This document shows positions 46,301 through 58,423 of a stretch of DNA of 64,000 bases, piece after piece. The DNA comes from Verpa conica. Lineage: Eukaryota; Ascomycota; Pezizomycetes; Pezizales; Morchellaceae. Where the stretch lies: assembly GCA_033030425.1 (NCBI GenBank), contig JAUFSD010000011.1:434001-498000 (forward strand), in the 5' to 3' direction. The stretch's first letter is position 1. Each line of letters begins with the position of its first letter. The position numbers were made by a program, and so were the translations under genes. A model generated the notes under the pieces. It searched no databases. It worked only from the letters and a program-made list of their open reading frames with translations, and was not told where the DNA came from.

Positions 46301-46757
46301 GTGAGTTGTTATGAGTTATGAGTAAGGCTGCTGATTCCCTTGTTGGAAATGTATATACGTACATGTAGAGTAGAGTATGAAAACACCATCCACGTGGGTC
46401 CGCTGCCAAGAACAATGTATATACCAGGCAGTTGCATACTAGGTAGATACATCATACATGCAGAGTAATCCCCCGATCACGTGGTCAAAGCGGCTCCTCC
46501 TCGTCCTACCCGCATGTATCTAATCCCCTGGCAGTGTTTCTCCTCGCTAAAAACTAAATCCCAACGCTTTGTGTGCAGAGCGCCCGTTTGTGTATTTCTC
46601 GTACCTCCCTACAGCAGCAACAAGCAGCCAGCCAGCCAGCCGACCAGTGGCAGGCGACAGGCGACAGGCGACCAGGCAGTCAGGCAACAAACCAGCCTGC
46701 TTTTGCTCTTGTATCCACCTCCAGGATATCCTTTCACCTCTCTTCCTCCCTCATCGT
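43376..46757. other. Long gene-free AT-rich region upstream of BEM46
   Basis: Apart from the ankyrin promoter (to about 43.6 kb) and the BEM46 5' region (from about 46.4 kb), this is AT-rich DNA with dense stop codons and no domain. It holds three TACATGTA palindromes (44032, 45329, 46360) and an ATATCACTCG motif (44007). The end, 46618-46680, has short CAGC and AGGCGAC tandem repeats that lie in the likely 5' UTR of BEM46. The composition suggests decayed mobile elements. Confidence 0.5.
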
Positions 46758-48100
46758 ATGTCTTCCCCCGAGAATATTTTCTCCTATATCAGCTCCCTCT
46801 ATTCATATTTGAAAGGAGCAATCGTGGCGTCCACTGGGCTCGCCGTCTTACTCTCGGCGCTGCTTTACTTTAAGCAATCGTACGTCATCACTATAAGCTT
46901 AATCACTGCGTCCCCCCTGACCCCGAAGCTAACGGAGATGCATCGCAAGAGAATTGATCTACCCTCGCTCTCTCCCCCCCGGCGCACGAACTACTGTACC
47001 AACACCCGATCAGTTCGGCATCAATGACTGGGAAACTGTGAAACTGAAGACGCCGGATGGCGAGACGCTGAGCAGCTACTTGTTGCGCACCCCAAAGAAA
47101 CTGCATATGAACGTTACTGTGTGGCCCCACCTACGCTTATCGTGACTTTTGGTCTTTTTTTTTTTGGCAATATCTTACTATTATGATTATCGTAGGTGCT
47201 TTTTATGCATGGGAATGCTGGGAATATCGTGCGTTTTATCTCATTTTATTTTTTATTCTATGCTGCTGCCTTCCGTGGTGCCTGAGGCTGACATTTATGA
47301 TTCACGCAGGGACATAGGTTACCAATAGCAAAGGTCTTTAGTGAGCAGATGGGCTGTAATATATTCATCTTGTCATACAGAGGGTATTATCCCCCCCCTC
47401 AAATGCATCGCCTTCCTAGTAATTTATGCCTTTGAGGCCCCCATATTCACTACGCGCTCTCCTAGATATGGATTCTCCACCGGCCGCCCTTCAGAAAAAG
47501 GCCTCATGATAGATGCACAAACAGCACTCACCTACCTACGTACCAACCCCGCCACTGCCGACACAAAAATCTATATCTATGGCCAGTCCCTCGGTGGTGC
47601 GCTCGCAATACAACTCGTCGCAAAAAATCAAGATAAGGTCAAGGGACTCATCCTCGAAAACACATTCCGTTCAATCCGGACGCTCATACCGACAGTTTTC
47701 CCTCCAGCGAGGTATCTGGCGAGGCTATGCCACCAGATCTGGCCTAGTGAGGCGACAATACCAGCTATCAAGGGGATACCAGTATTGTTTCTAAGTGGAT
47801 TAAAGGATGAGCTCGTCCCGTGAGTTTCCAGATGACTGTTTCTATTCCCCGATCCAGGATCTTAGTGGCTGCTTTTTGTTGTTTCAAAAAGAGTGCTGAC
47901 ACGAGCTAACACGGGATAGGCCATCACATATGAAAACGCTCTACGACGTGTGCACGTCCACCACTAAGGTCTGGCGGGAACTCCCTAATGGCACCCATAA
48001 TGATACCGTTGCAGAGGATAATTATTTCGACTACATCCACGACTTTATTCGCGATTCTATGGATGAGACGCTCGTATCACATAATGTCATGAAGGATTAA
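46758..48100 (+). pseudogene. BEM46: BEM46/ABHD13-family alpha/beta hydrolase with a single-base frameshift
   Basis: Membrane-anchored serine hydrolase of the BEM46 family, linked in fungi to polarity and ER/eisosome-like localisation. Exons 46758-46879, 46950-47141, 47196-47228 (33 bases), 47310-47383, 47466-47819 and 47920-48100. An N-terminal membrane helix is visible (STGLAVLLSALLYF). Motifs are SELIYPRSLPPGARTTVP, TPDGETLSSYLL, FMHGNAGNIGHRLPIAKVF, LSYRGYGFSTGRPSEKG, the nucleophile elbow YGQSLGGA, FLSGLKDELVP (catalytic Asp) and NGTHNDT (catalytic His). Exon 2 is one base short: the frame of SSYLLRTP does not continue into TAYERYCVAPPTLIV. The break lies at about 47085-47098, near a CCCCAAAG run. 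All else is intact, so this is either a very young null allele or a sequencing indel. Confidence 0.8.
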
Positions 48101-51100
48101 TGATGCTGAATCTTATATATGGAAAACGTCTAATGAAACGGTTGAATGTTTATTTATGGCGCTTCTGAAAAAATGTGGGCGGTTCTTTTTTTTTGTTTCT
48201 TTGGTACATACCAGCCGCTGGCAGGATTTCTTCTCCCCTTCTCTTCTCCTCGGAGGTGATAGCCTAGCCCTTTTCTTACACTCTTTAGCCTAACCTTGTA
48301 TTTTTGTTCTCCCCCCGCCCATACTACATGTAGCTATGTAGATTTTTTCGAATTTTCTCCCTCTTCCTTTCTTTCATGGATTCCCCCCCAACCCCCACTT
48401 TATAGAAAGAGGGGATGATTAGAGTAAATAGATAAAGAGGAATGATGCACAGTTTTTTTATTGCGTGTTCGTGCGCACGGTAAATGATTTGCGGGGTAGA
48501 CAGGGGTTAGGATGAGCAAGAAACCTCCTAGTGCAGATCCAACCCTTCTGATTCAGTTTTGAGACGGGGCCTTAGACATGTATGTGCTTGTTGTACGTGG
48601 GGGTTAAAGTGCACTACGCACAAGAGGTAGAAGCACACCGTGGGGTTCTCATAGTAGATCACTCGAGTGCCAGTTGTATGGACACACGTTTACTATGGAA
48701 GGTTTCGTTCATGCTGGGGGTTTGGTGCGTTTTCATGTTAGGTCTGAGGGTCCTGGTCCTGGTCTTAGGCGTTAGGTTTGAGATGTGAGATGTGGGTTGG
48801 GTTAGGTTTTTTTTAGACTTAGAAGAGATTATACTGGGCGTCTAGCGAGTTGTACTTGGGTGTATGAAAATAAGGAATTTAGTGAGTATTTCTGAGTACT
48901 TATAAGACATAAGGGTATAATCATGATATATCACTCGGTATACTGACTTGTGGTTTTTTTTGATATTCTCTCTTCTAACAAAAAATAGTTTGAGAGTATA
49001 AACACTATAATTATTGCTAATAAATAAGTTATTGACGAGTCTAGGCCCGATGAAGAATCAAAAATAAAGGTTCTTGTAGAGGTCTGTAGTATCTGCTTGA
49101 ACTTTTAATGTTATGCCCTACGTCTCGACAAAAATGCCCTTACTAACAACATTAAACTATATTGCTTGAAAGAATATATTTTATTATTTTGGTAGATAAG
49201 TTTTTTTCCAAGTATAGTAAAAAAGGTTAATTTATAATCACAAAATATCACTCGATTATTCACGGCACGGGATTCCGGCACCTGACGTGTACTCCGCGCG
49301 GTAGTTACACATCCGATCAACTACGGCCGAGAATACGGGAAAATAAAGTATCGTATTATACACGGTTCATTTTCTTATATTACTTTACTTTTTTTGTGGA
49401 TTTCTCGAGTGATGCGATGAAGTATGTATTACCGATAAAAAGGTACCAAAAGCGAACAAAGCCCATCTCAACAGATTCGGATATGCACTGGCTGCTAGAA
49501 TTCCCAGGCAGCAGCTCACTGGCCCAAGACATCCTACGAAATATTTACTAACAGATTCATCATGGATGCCCCTTTCTCGGCCTATTTCTTTCGTGAGGCC
49601 TTCCCTACAGCACTTTTGCTCTTTGTGGCTTACGCAGCTCTCCCTCCCGCACGATAGCCTGGAATCTAAAGCTGCTCGGCGGATCGGCACTTTCCTTCTC
49701 TTAAGTTCCAAAGCAGGCGAGAACTCCGCATGTTTGGTTGCGATCGGGACAGGATCCGAATCTGGTAGACCCTGTTCAATTAGGTACAGGTTTCATAGTG
49801 AGTTTGTATCTCTAGTTCTTTCTTTTCTTTTCGCGCAACCCAGCGGGTAGATTGAAGATTGAAGATTGACAGGAATTGGCCGTTTCAAGATGCGTGCATG
49901 ATGTCGTTTCTTCCATCAAACGAAATCTATTCCTTTTTTTTCTGGGGAAGATCCAGTGTGACGGTGCGAGGCACACCTCCCCTTCCCCCGCCGAGCTCAA
50001 GCGAGATGGGCGGAGGAATCCCGTGCTTTGCAGCTATCGCTAGGTACTTTATCCTTTTCAGCGCTCTACATGAAGAAGCGAAGCCTTGCCTTGGTTACTT
50101 CCCTAGATTACAGCCCTGCACGCCCTCAGGCGGTGGCGGCACTAGAGGGAAAAAATGAGGCGGTGGATTTTAAGCTGCTGTGTATATTTCTATGTTTCTT
50201 AGGTTGGTCGGGCGCACTTTCTACCCTATCTCTTTTATTTTCTTTTCTCACCGGGGGCAGTACGTTGGCGGCGTGGTGGGTGAGGTCATACCGATTTACT
50301 GGACCATCGTTTGTATTTACCGGCCATAGGGTTCCTAACATATGCTACTTGACGCCTGGGATTATTTTTTCTGTACGGTTCGCTTTCTGCCTTACTAAAT
50401 GGTGATCTTGTCCCCCGCATTGCCCTCGACCAACCTTGGCACTCAGGCCAAAAATGTATAATTTCGGCTTGTTCTAATCTTCTAGAAAGAGCATAGATAT
50501 TATCTTATTCTCAAGATGGAGAGGGGATATTCCGAGGTATTTGAGTGATAATAATTTGCATTTCAAATCCTTCATCATAAGACCTCTTGCGATTTCATTA
50601 ACTATGGAACCAGGTCTTTAGCATTGCCCCTTATATTAGTAAGAATAGATTAGCGAAAACGCCAACGCAGTAGCTTGTCAAAATCTCTCGAATAACTCAA
50701 GATGATTCGATAAAACCCTCCTATCAGAATGTGAAAGTCCACAAGGAGAAACAACCTTATATCCACTCTTCACGAGCCACCACCCCTTGGGGGATTCCTA
50801 TTCGTATAGTAATCGCCGGAAAAATATTTTACAGAAATTTTACGCCGGGGTTTGCGGAGATAGTATCTGAATGTGAGAATGCCGGGTGACTTGTGCTTAC
50901 GTTGTGAGTGGCATGAGAACTAGTTGTGATGACTTGGTCTTGCCTGAGATTTAAACTCCACCTAGCAGTGTTGAGGGGAAGGCCACTGTTTATTGTGCTC
51001 AAAGTAGGCCGAGAAGTTTCGCACAGGTCTTGGGTCTAGTTGGCTGTCGATTATCAAATAGAGCAACGGCGGATATAAAGCCAATACTCTGTACCTCCCT

Positions 51101-53570
51101 CACTAATAGTAAATTTTGTATTAGACTTGTTTGTACTGGAGAGTTGTCAGACGGTATGCAGGCTCGTTGATGACAAAAGGGATTAGAAAACCTACCATAT
51201 AGATCTTTATACGCATTGCGATTATGTTACTGCAATATAATTGGAGAAGGATCTTCAACAAATATCGACCTGATAAGATAAGTATTAACATCCAATCTTT
51301 TGTCACGTGCTGGTTTTGTTGGGGAGGGACTGGGCGTGCAGCATAGGTTATTGGCTGTTGTCAAGAGCCGAACATATCCTAGTTAGTTTTCAGCGCTGTA
51401 GCCAGCCGATTGGTCAGCCTATCTTTTTGCACTGAGCCTAACTATTCTTTCGATTATACCTACTATTCGTATGTAGGGTAAAAGTCTATGTTAGAGACTC
51501 AGGATTTGTAAGGGGAAAAAAGGTGCCCTGCTACCCTCAACTTGCCTGTGTTCAGAGTTTACAGACCGCGCTTGACGTAGAGAACGGGTGTCATTATGTA
51601 TATGCATTGGGTAAAAAGCAATATTTTTTTCTTCCATGCGAGAAAAAAAAAAATGATATATGCGATACACACGATACATAATGTATGACGAATTGAAGAT
51701 CATGCGAGAGATGGAGGGTACCGGGATGGGGTTCAATGAATTGGGGTACAGGGCCCCTCAGAATGGAAAGTTCTGGATATCGAATCACGTTCGGAATTTT
51801 CCCGGTCGCCGGTAGGCAAAGATATGCCCAAAGTGGGCAAGAAATAACTAGGTTGGAAGCTATGTACCTTAGGTATTGGAGGGCCTATCTTATGAGACCT
51901 GCTTGCTTGGTTTTCGCTATTGCCACACGCCCTGGTTGGTCGGGAGTCACTTTTCCCGCTAGGATTGGAGAGGTAAGCCCGGGCTCTTCGCTCCAATCTT
52001 TACAGTACTGTAAGAGCATGAACAATTTATATTGCGGTTGAGACTATGCGTCTGCTCTACAACAAAACCGTCGCGAACGTGCCAGAGCACCGAGAAATGT
52101 GGTACCTATCCGTTCCCTGCCTTTCAAAAGCATGCCAGTTTGAAAAGTATTCAGTTCATATCAGCCAAAAGATAAAAAACAAAATAAACGAACACTACAT
52201 CTACTGCCGATTCCCTAGCTGCAGCAATAGTGTCCGCTGAATTCGCATATGAGAGAAATCCCCGAGCAGCGGTGAGAACGAGGAAAGCCTAGACGGTGGT
52301 GCTTTGCCGACATACGCATACATCCGACGAGCAAGAACGGGGCCGAAAGAAGTTTGACGTAAGTACTACCGTACGGCTACATGTATTGGTGGGGGATAGG
52401 AACTATATATGTATGATAAAGACAGCAAAGCCATGTGTGTGTGCATTAAAGTACGTCCCAAGTATGTAACTACATGTAAACTCGAGGGTGGAGCACTGAG
52501 TAGTCTCACAAGCCAAGTTCTCCCGGCCAAACACAAAACTGGGTTGCTGTGACTGTCATTGCCGGTGATGGAGATGAGCATGGGTTGATGATGGAGGAAG
52601 CCAACACAACCAGCTTCTGTTTGAAGGCCCCTTAACGTGCCTGCATATGATATGCGTAGCGGCTTGAGTCCAATGATTGAGGTCTCCGAAAGAGAGGGAA
52701 TGGGACATGGGAGTTGTTCCTGTCTGGAAATATGAGGGGACAAAACAGAATAGGACCCGAGAAATTGTGACGCGTAACTGCTGTTAAGATGAGATTTGGT
52801 TCCTGGCATCACGTTTTTGTTTCCCCACAGCCGCCATGATGAAACTAAGCCTCCCCTGGTCAAGAGCAATTTGAAGGGTCTGAATTTTGGTGGTGTGTAG
52901 CCCAGCTGCGCAGCCGAGCCCGCCTGCCTGCCACCCGATTTCATGTAGCCGTTACGCCGCTCAGGGTGTGCAGCTAGCGGCCCTAACACCCCGAGCACTC
53001 AAACTCGAACAAAAGAATGCAGTAAAAGGGATTATGAGTGCGGTTATCACTGAGTTACGTATGTGGTGAAGGTTATGCTGCAAGGGAGAAAAACTTGCAC
53101 TTTTCCAGCATCTCTTTTTGGTTGGAGCGTCTCATTTTTGGTTGGCGGGCTGACACTGGGAGCGAAAGAGGAGCACCACCATCCTAGGTGTTGGGAAGTC
53201 CCTCTTGTTTTGAACTCTGTAACCTGTTGAGGCCTGTCGCTCGGCCTCTGCTATAGCACCCCGACCGGCCGTTTCGCCTCGCCTTCTTGCTTGCTAGTCT
53301 CGCCATCCCCCCCCACCAATACGCTAGTGGCCTCACACACCATCATCACCTCTCTGGGTGACCATCCAACCTCCATCGTCTAACCTCCATCGTTCCACCC
53401 TTATATACTATCAACACGACCACGACCACCACGACTACGGCCACAACTACGCTCTTTCAAAACATCCTTACGGTAACTCGAAAGGACTATACGGCTGAAG
53501 AAGAAACACACGCACAGAGGCTGGCCTGCAGTGCCCGAGCTTCGCCGACCGTGAAGCAACCAATCTCAAC
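48101..53570. other. Long gene-poor region upstream of IRE1
   Basis: No gene is supported in 5.5 kb. 48.1-48.9 kb is the BEM46 3' flank, T-rich. 48.9-49.4 kb carries two ATATCACTCG motifs (48928, 49245). 49.5-51.7 kb is mixed, with an AT-rich patch. A perfect palindrome, TTACAGTACTGTAA, lies at 52000-52013, and TACATGTA at 52378 and 52471. A minus-strand ORF at 52366-52998 (210 codons) has no recognisable domain. 53.1-53.57 kb is CT/CA-rich and is probably the promoter and 5' UTR of IRE1. Confidence 0.5.
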
Positions 53571-56500
53571 ATGCCTGGCTCTCTAGGCGCCCTCCGGGTG
53601 CTTTTGGCTCTCGCTATTTTTCTCGTGCTCGCTGCCTCAGAAAGACTTCCTCCCTCAGAAATCCGAAATTTGCATCAACGGCAATCAGACCCGGAGCTGT
53701 CGCGTATCGTCTCTCCAGGGGCTCCAAAGCAGAACATCAATGACAGCAAGAAATCTGTCAACGATCCTAGCGACATTCCTTCTTCTTTGAGTGCTGCCAG
53801 GGCACTGGCAACGTACTCCCCGGAAGCCTCGAACGGTATACATCAATCTGGACTAGGGAGAGTTGGAAGTGTTGGAGGAGGGGTAGTTGTTCAGCAAAGA
53901 TATATCCATGATTGGGAGGTTGAGGATTATGTGCTGCTATCTACAGTAGATGGGAGCCTTTACGCTACCGATAGGAAGACAGGGGTCACAAGATGGGATA
54001 TATTTTCAAACGATCCAGCAGTACAAATCACTACTCATAGGGCTAGTGTTCCACACCCAGTACGGGACTGGATCCTAGACGACAACATTGTTTGGGTTGT
54101 AGAACCGGTTAACGGTGGCCAATTGTTTTATTACTCCCCAGATAGCGGATTGAAGGTAAATTCTGGGGCTTTGATTTTGATTTTATATTTTATTTAGAGC
54201 TAACTAGTGCTTCTCATTACTGTTAGAAATTCGGTATATCTGTCAAGGGTATCGTTGATAACACACCTTTTTCCACTAAGGGTAGTGATAAAGTCTACAA
54301 TGGCGATAAAAAGACGACGACATTTGCTATTGATGCACGTGCTGGAAAGGTACAAAGAGTATTTAGTTCAAGTGGGCTCGTGAGCGGGATGCACAATGAG
54401 AAATGCAAACCGAAGAAAGGGCTTGATGTTGAAGACTTGGATGACGAATGTGATTCAACGGAGAAGATCATCTTGATTGGAAGAACTGGTATGAAATTCA
54501 CCATTGCTCTCTAAACAGCCTATACTTTCGAGAAGCTTTTGCTGATATCGTTAAAGAGTACACTGTCACAATTAGTAATGTTAATACTGGGGAGCTTCTA
54601 TGGACCATCAGGTATACGGAATGGGGGCCAAACAATAGCGACCGTGATTTAGCAGAGCAGCACCATGAGCCCATGGATAACCGCTATATCTATAGCAACC
54701 ATGCCGGTAGAATTTATGGATTTGAAGGGGACTCCGCAGGTATGTGCCTATAAAACTGACGCTTGAGAATTTGAGACCTAACAATTCCTTAGGTGTTTCA
54801 GGTGAACGACGTCCAAAGTATCAACATGATTTATCTTCTCCTGTCACCAGAATTTTCGATGTTGTCAAATCTGCATCGACCTCAACAGGGCCGGAAACAT
54901 CGACTTTTGTGGTTCTCCCTCAGCCAATCGTGCATGCGAAGAATGTTCAACCTGATGATAGATTAACTTTTGTTGGTCTCGGAGATGGTGGCCATTTTGC
55001 CTTGTCAGAGCTTAGCTATCCTTTCGTAACGCATGGGGCCGACAAGGCAGAATGCTACACCAAGGGTATTGACTGGCCATACCTAAATCACGATCAACGC
55101 CAAAAGTCCCTAGTGGGGATTCACTCAACTCACTTCGCATATTCAGAGTCACACCCTGCATCGCTACCAGCCCGTTCTCAGAGTGATGGTGAGAAACCGG
55201 TACAGTCAAGGAGCACATCCCCACCATTGCCTTCCTCACCTTCTTTGGGAGGCAGCAAGCTACTTGGTTTGGCCGTGAGCAATCCTGTAGATCTTAGCAT
55301 TGTGGTTTTGCTTTTCTCATTGGCTCTTTATGTTCTTCGCGGTGGCCCGAGAAAGGGGATCAGGTACAAGTTCCCAGAAGAAGGGCGGTCTGTTCAGCCT
55401 CAACAAGATGCCGTGAAAGAGATCATCATTCCAGGGGTCGGCTTTTCAGAAAAGCAGGAGGGAGTTGTGAATATAGAGCAACCAGAGCAACCAGAGCAAC
55501 CAGAACTGAAGGATCCAAGCCCGACGACATTACCAACTGAGGAGCCGATAATCACTGTAGAGACACAAATTCCAGTTGATGAACCTACTATTGTTGCCGA
55601 TGATATCAAGACTCGGGAGGTCCGATTTGATCCTAAGCCGCAGGAAATAAAGAATGAAGTAGAGCCTGTGGAGACTGTTGTACCTGTACCTGCCACACCA
55701 AAGAAGAAGAAGGCGCACAGAGGTCAACGAGGTGGTGCACGACGTCGTGGTAAAGGAAACAATAACTCTGAAAAAGAAGAGGATAGGATTGATAAGATTG
55801 TTAATGATGCTAAGAAGGTTGAACAAGAGATCACTTTGCAGCCAGACATGACAGATGGATCCTCAATGAATGAGGTAGAAACGTCAAAGGTTGTGATAAA
55901 TGGCCTTGAAGTCTATGAGGACGAAATCTTGGGTAAGTTCTATCATGTGGGGGGGTGACTACCGCCACCAAATATTTACTAACCAAAATTAAAGGGAGGG
56001 GGAGTCAAGGAACCACCGTCTGTAGGGGGAAGTTTGAAAACAGAGACGTTGCAGTTAAGAGGATGTTGAATGACTTTGTTGAGATCGCTGAGCACGAGGT
56101 CAAACTCCTGCAGGCAAGCGATGACCATCCTAATGTCATCAGATACCACTGCAAGCAAAAAGGAGGGAAATTTCTCTATATTGCACTGGAACTCTGCCAG
56201 GCTTCACTTAACGACTTCATGGTAGATCCGGTACGATTCCAGGAGCTCAGTTCCGCTTTGGATGCTACAGAAGTACTCCATCAGATTGCTGCGGGTGTAC
56301 ATCACCTACATTCACTAAAGATTGTACACCGAGACTTGAAACCACAAAATATCCTTGTTAGCTTTCCTAAGGCTCCACGAAATGGTGGTAGGGGGGCCGT
56401 CAAAAAGCCACGATTACTCATTTCTGACTTCGGTCTTTGCAAAACTCTGGACGATAACCAAAGCTCGTTCAAGCTAACAACACATGCTTCCCCGGGGACA

Positions 56501-57402
56501 TGTGGATGGAGAGCACCGGAATTATTGACGATGGATGATGAAAAACGTCGGCCTTTCTCGTCGCCTGGGAATACGGAGAGCTCCGGGTCAGCCTCGTCTG
56601 AGACCGTAATCTTTGAGGTTAATAATACTCAGCGCAGAGCGACGAGGGCTATTGATATTTTTTCAATGGGATGTGTATTCTATTTCATCTTAACACAGGG
56701 GGAACATCCCTTTGGAGATAGATGGCACAGAGAGTTGAACATCATCAGCAATAAGAGCGATTTGAGTAGGTTAGATATTCTGGGGGGTGCAGGACATGAA
56801 GCGAGGGATTTGATTAGCAGCATGATCGACCATAACCCAAAGAAAAGGTAATTTCCTATATTTCTAACATCTCCAAGAATCATTAAAGAGAAAGAGTTGG
56901 GAGCTAACTATTATTTGACAGGCCTGATGCTACCAAAGTGATGATCCATCCTTTCTTCTGGTCACCAGAGAAACGTCTCAACTTCCTCCTCGACGTATCC
57001 GACCGATTCGAAGTTGAAAAGGACAAAGAGAAAGATCCGAACTATAAGTCAGACTGGATCCCATTCATTGAACATAATGCCAGTAAAGTTACTGGAGGTG
57101 ACTGGCTGAAGCGTTTGGATCGCGGCTTCCTTGATGAATTAGTAGTCAACAAACGAAGAGGCTACGAAGGGGGGAAAGTTCTAGACCTGTTGAGAGCTAT
57201 ACGGAACAAGAAGCACCATTACCAAGATATGAAGCCCGCAGCAAAGGCCTCTGTCGGTACTTTGCCCGGCCAATACCTCTGCTACTTCACAGGGAGATTT
57301 CCAGACTTATTATTGCACGCTTATCATGTGATTCGGGAGACTGGGTTTTCAGAGGAACCAATGTTCCACTCCTATTTCACTACTGCTGCGTCAACATTAT
57401 AA
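53571..57402 (+). CDS. IRE1: IRE1 unfolded-protein-response sensor kinase/endoribonuclease
   Basis: ER membrane sensor whose kinase-activated RNase splices the HAC1-type mRNA. Exons 53571-54155, 54227-54488, 54557-54739, 54793-55932, 55995-56847 and 56922-57402 give 1167 residues. Signal peptide MPGSLGALRVLLALAIFLVL. Luminal beta-propeller segments (VLLSTVDGSLYATDRKTG, RDWILDDN) reach to about 480. A membrane helix, LSIVVLLFSLALYVL, lies near 511-526. An acidic/basic linker ends KKKKAHRGQRGGARRRGK. The kinase starts at about 723 (GRGSQGTTVCRGKF, VAVKR) with HRDLKPQN at 835-842 and DFG at 868-870. The KEN RNase domain (about 1030-1155) has LLRAIRNKKHHYQDM and PGQYLCYFTGRFPDLL. All intron junctions preserve phase. 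It is convergent with RPT5. An intact, active-looking protein. Confidence 0.97.
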
Positions 57403-58423
57403 GCTTAGTGTCTTTCCTCTTTTTTTATTCTGGGGCTTACATATAACTTGGGCATAATCTTTGTTGGTGTTGGATAAGCGTTTGCTATATATTTATCTAT
57501 CTGGTATGGTGTTTGGGAATTCTTTCTCAGAAATTTTCTTGTTTATGAATTCATTTCCTTTGTTTTATCTAACTATTTACTATACTCTTATGATATGGGT
57601 TCTGGTGGGTTTCTTACATATTGATTTGTTTGTGCAAAACGTAAAAATAACTTTTGTCGGGTTTTTGGATATCTTTTTCTTTTTGCTTTGTTATTATCCT
57701 ATTTGTTGGGTTTATGTTTTGGGGAGGGGTTGGGATGGGCTGGGTCTTTTTTATACTGGGTCTGAACATGCTGTTCTTCCTAGTTCGTGTTTATGATGAT
57801 GATTTTCTTTTTGTTGGGGAGGGCGTTCTTTTTGCATTTCTTGTCATTTCTCAGCTATTTTTCATTTTCCCTCCTTTTTTCCAACTTTACCAAAGGCTCG
57901 TTCTAATTCTAGTTTCCCTGGTGTTTATACACTTTGACCAACCTAAAGGTTGGCCGAGGTTAAGTTTCGGAAGCGGAATTGTTGATGCTTTTGTACGCAA
58001 AGATAAGCCATTATTTTTTTTCTTTTCTGTTGGGGTGACTGCAGAGGGGGAGCGAGGAGCAGCTTTTCTATTTCTGTTCTTTTCTGTTATATACCCTGTA
58101 TCTACAGCGTGTTGGTCTTTTTTGTATGGTTTGATTGATCAAGCCCAGGTACTTGGGGTTCCCTTGTTTACTGATGATATTGGTAATGATCAATTAAATC
58201 AAAAATAAATACCAGCGTTCAATCACACCCAAATTCTTGATTCTATAGAAAGAAGTATCTGCAAGTAGTATTTTCATGTGTGAGATGCAAGCCTTTAAGC
58301 AGAAGCTAGATCTTCTATTCTGGAATCTACTTATATGAGTACACGATTTCTCTCATCACTTCTCCTTTCCATCATGAAAATTTCCGCTTCCAGATAAAAC
58401 AATGCAAACATGAGAATAATCCT
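57403..58423. other. Convergent intergenic region, IRE1 / RPT5
   Basis: Very T-rich for about 500 bases, creating hydrophobic spurious ORFs. It contains a short stem CCAACCT..AGGTTGG at 57938-57953. No gene is supported. Confidence 0.5.

Noticed and set aside
52366..52998. 210-codon minus-strand ORF
   Set aside because: No recognisable domain, starts near TACATGTA repeats, unusual composition, no promoter-like features. Most likely chance.
57654..58208. 184-codon hydrophobic plus-strand ORF after IRE1
   Set aside because: Phe/Leu/Val-rich only because the strand is T-rich; no family motif; lies in the 3' flank of two convergent genes.
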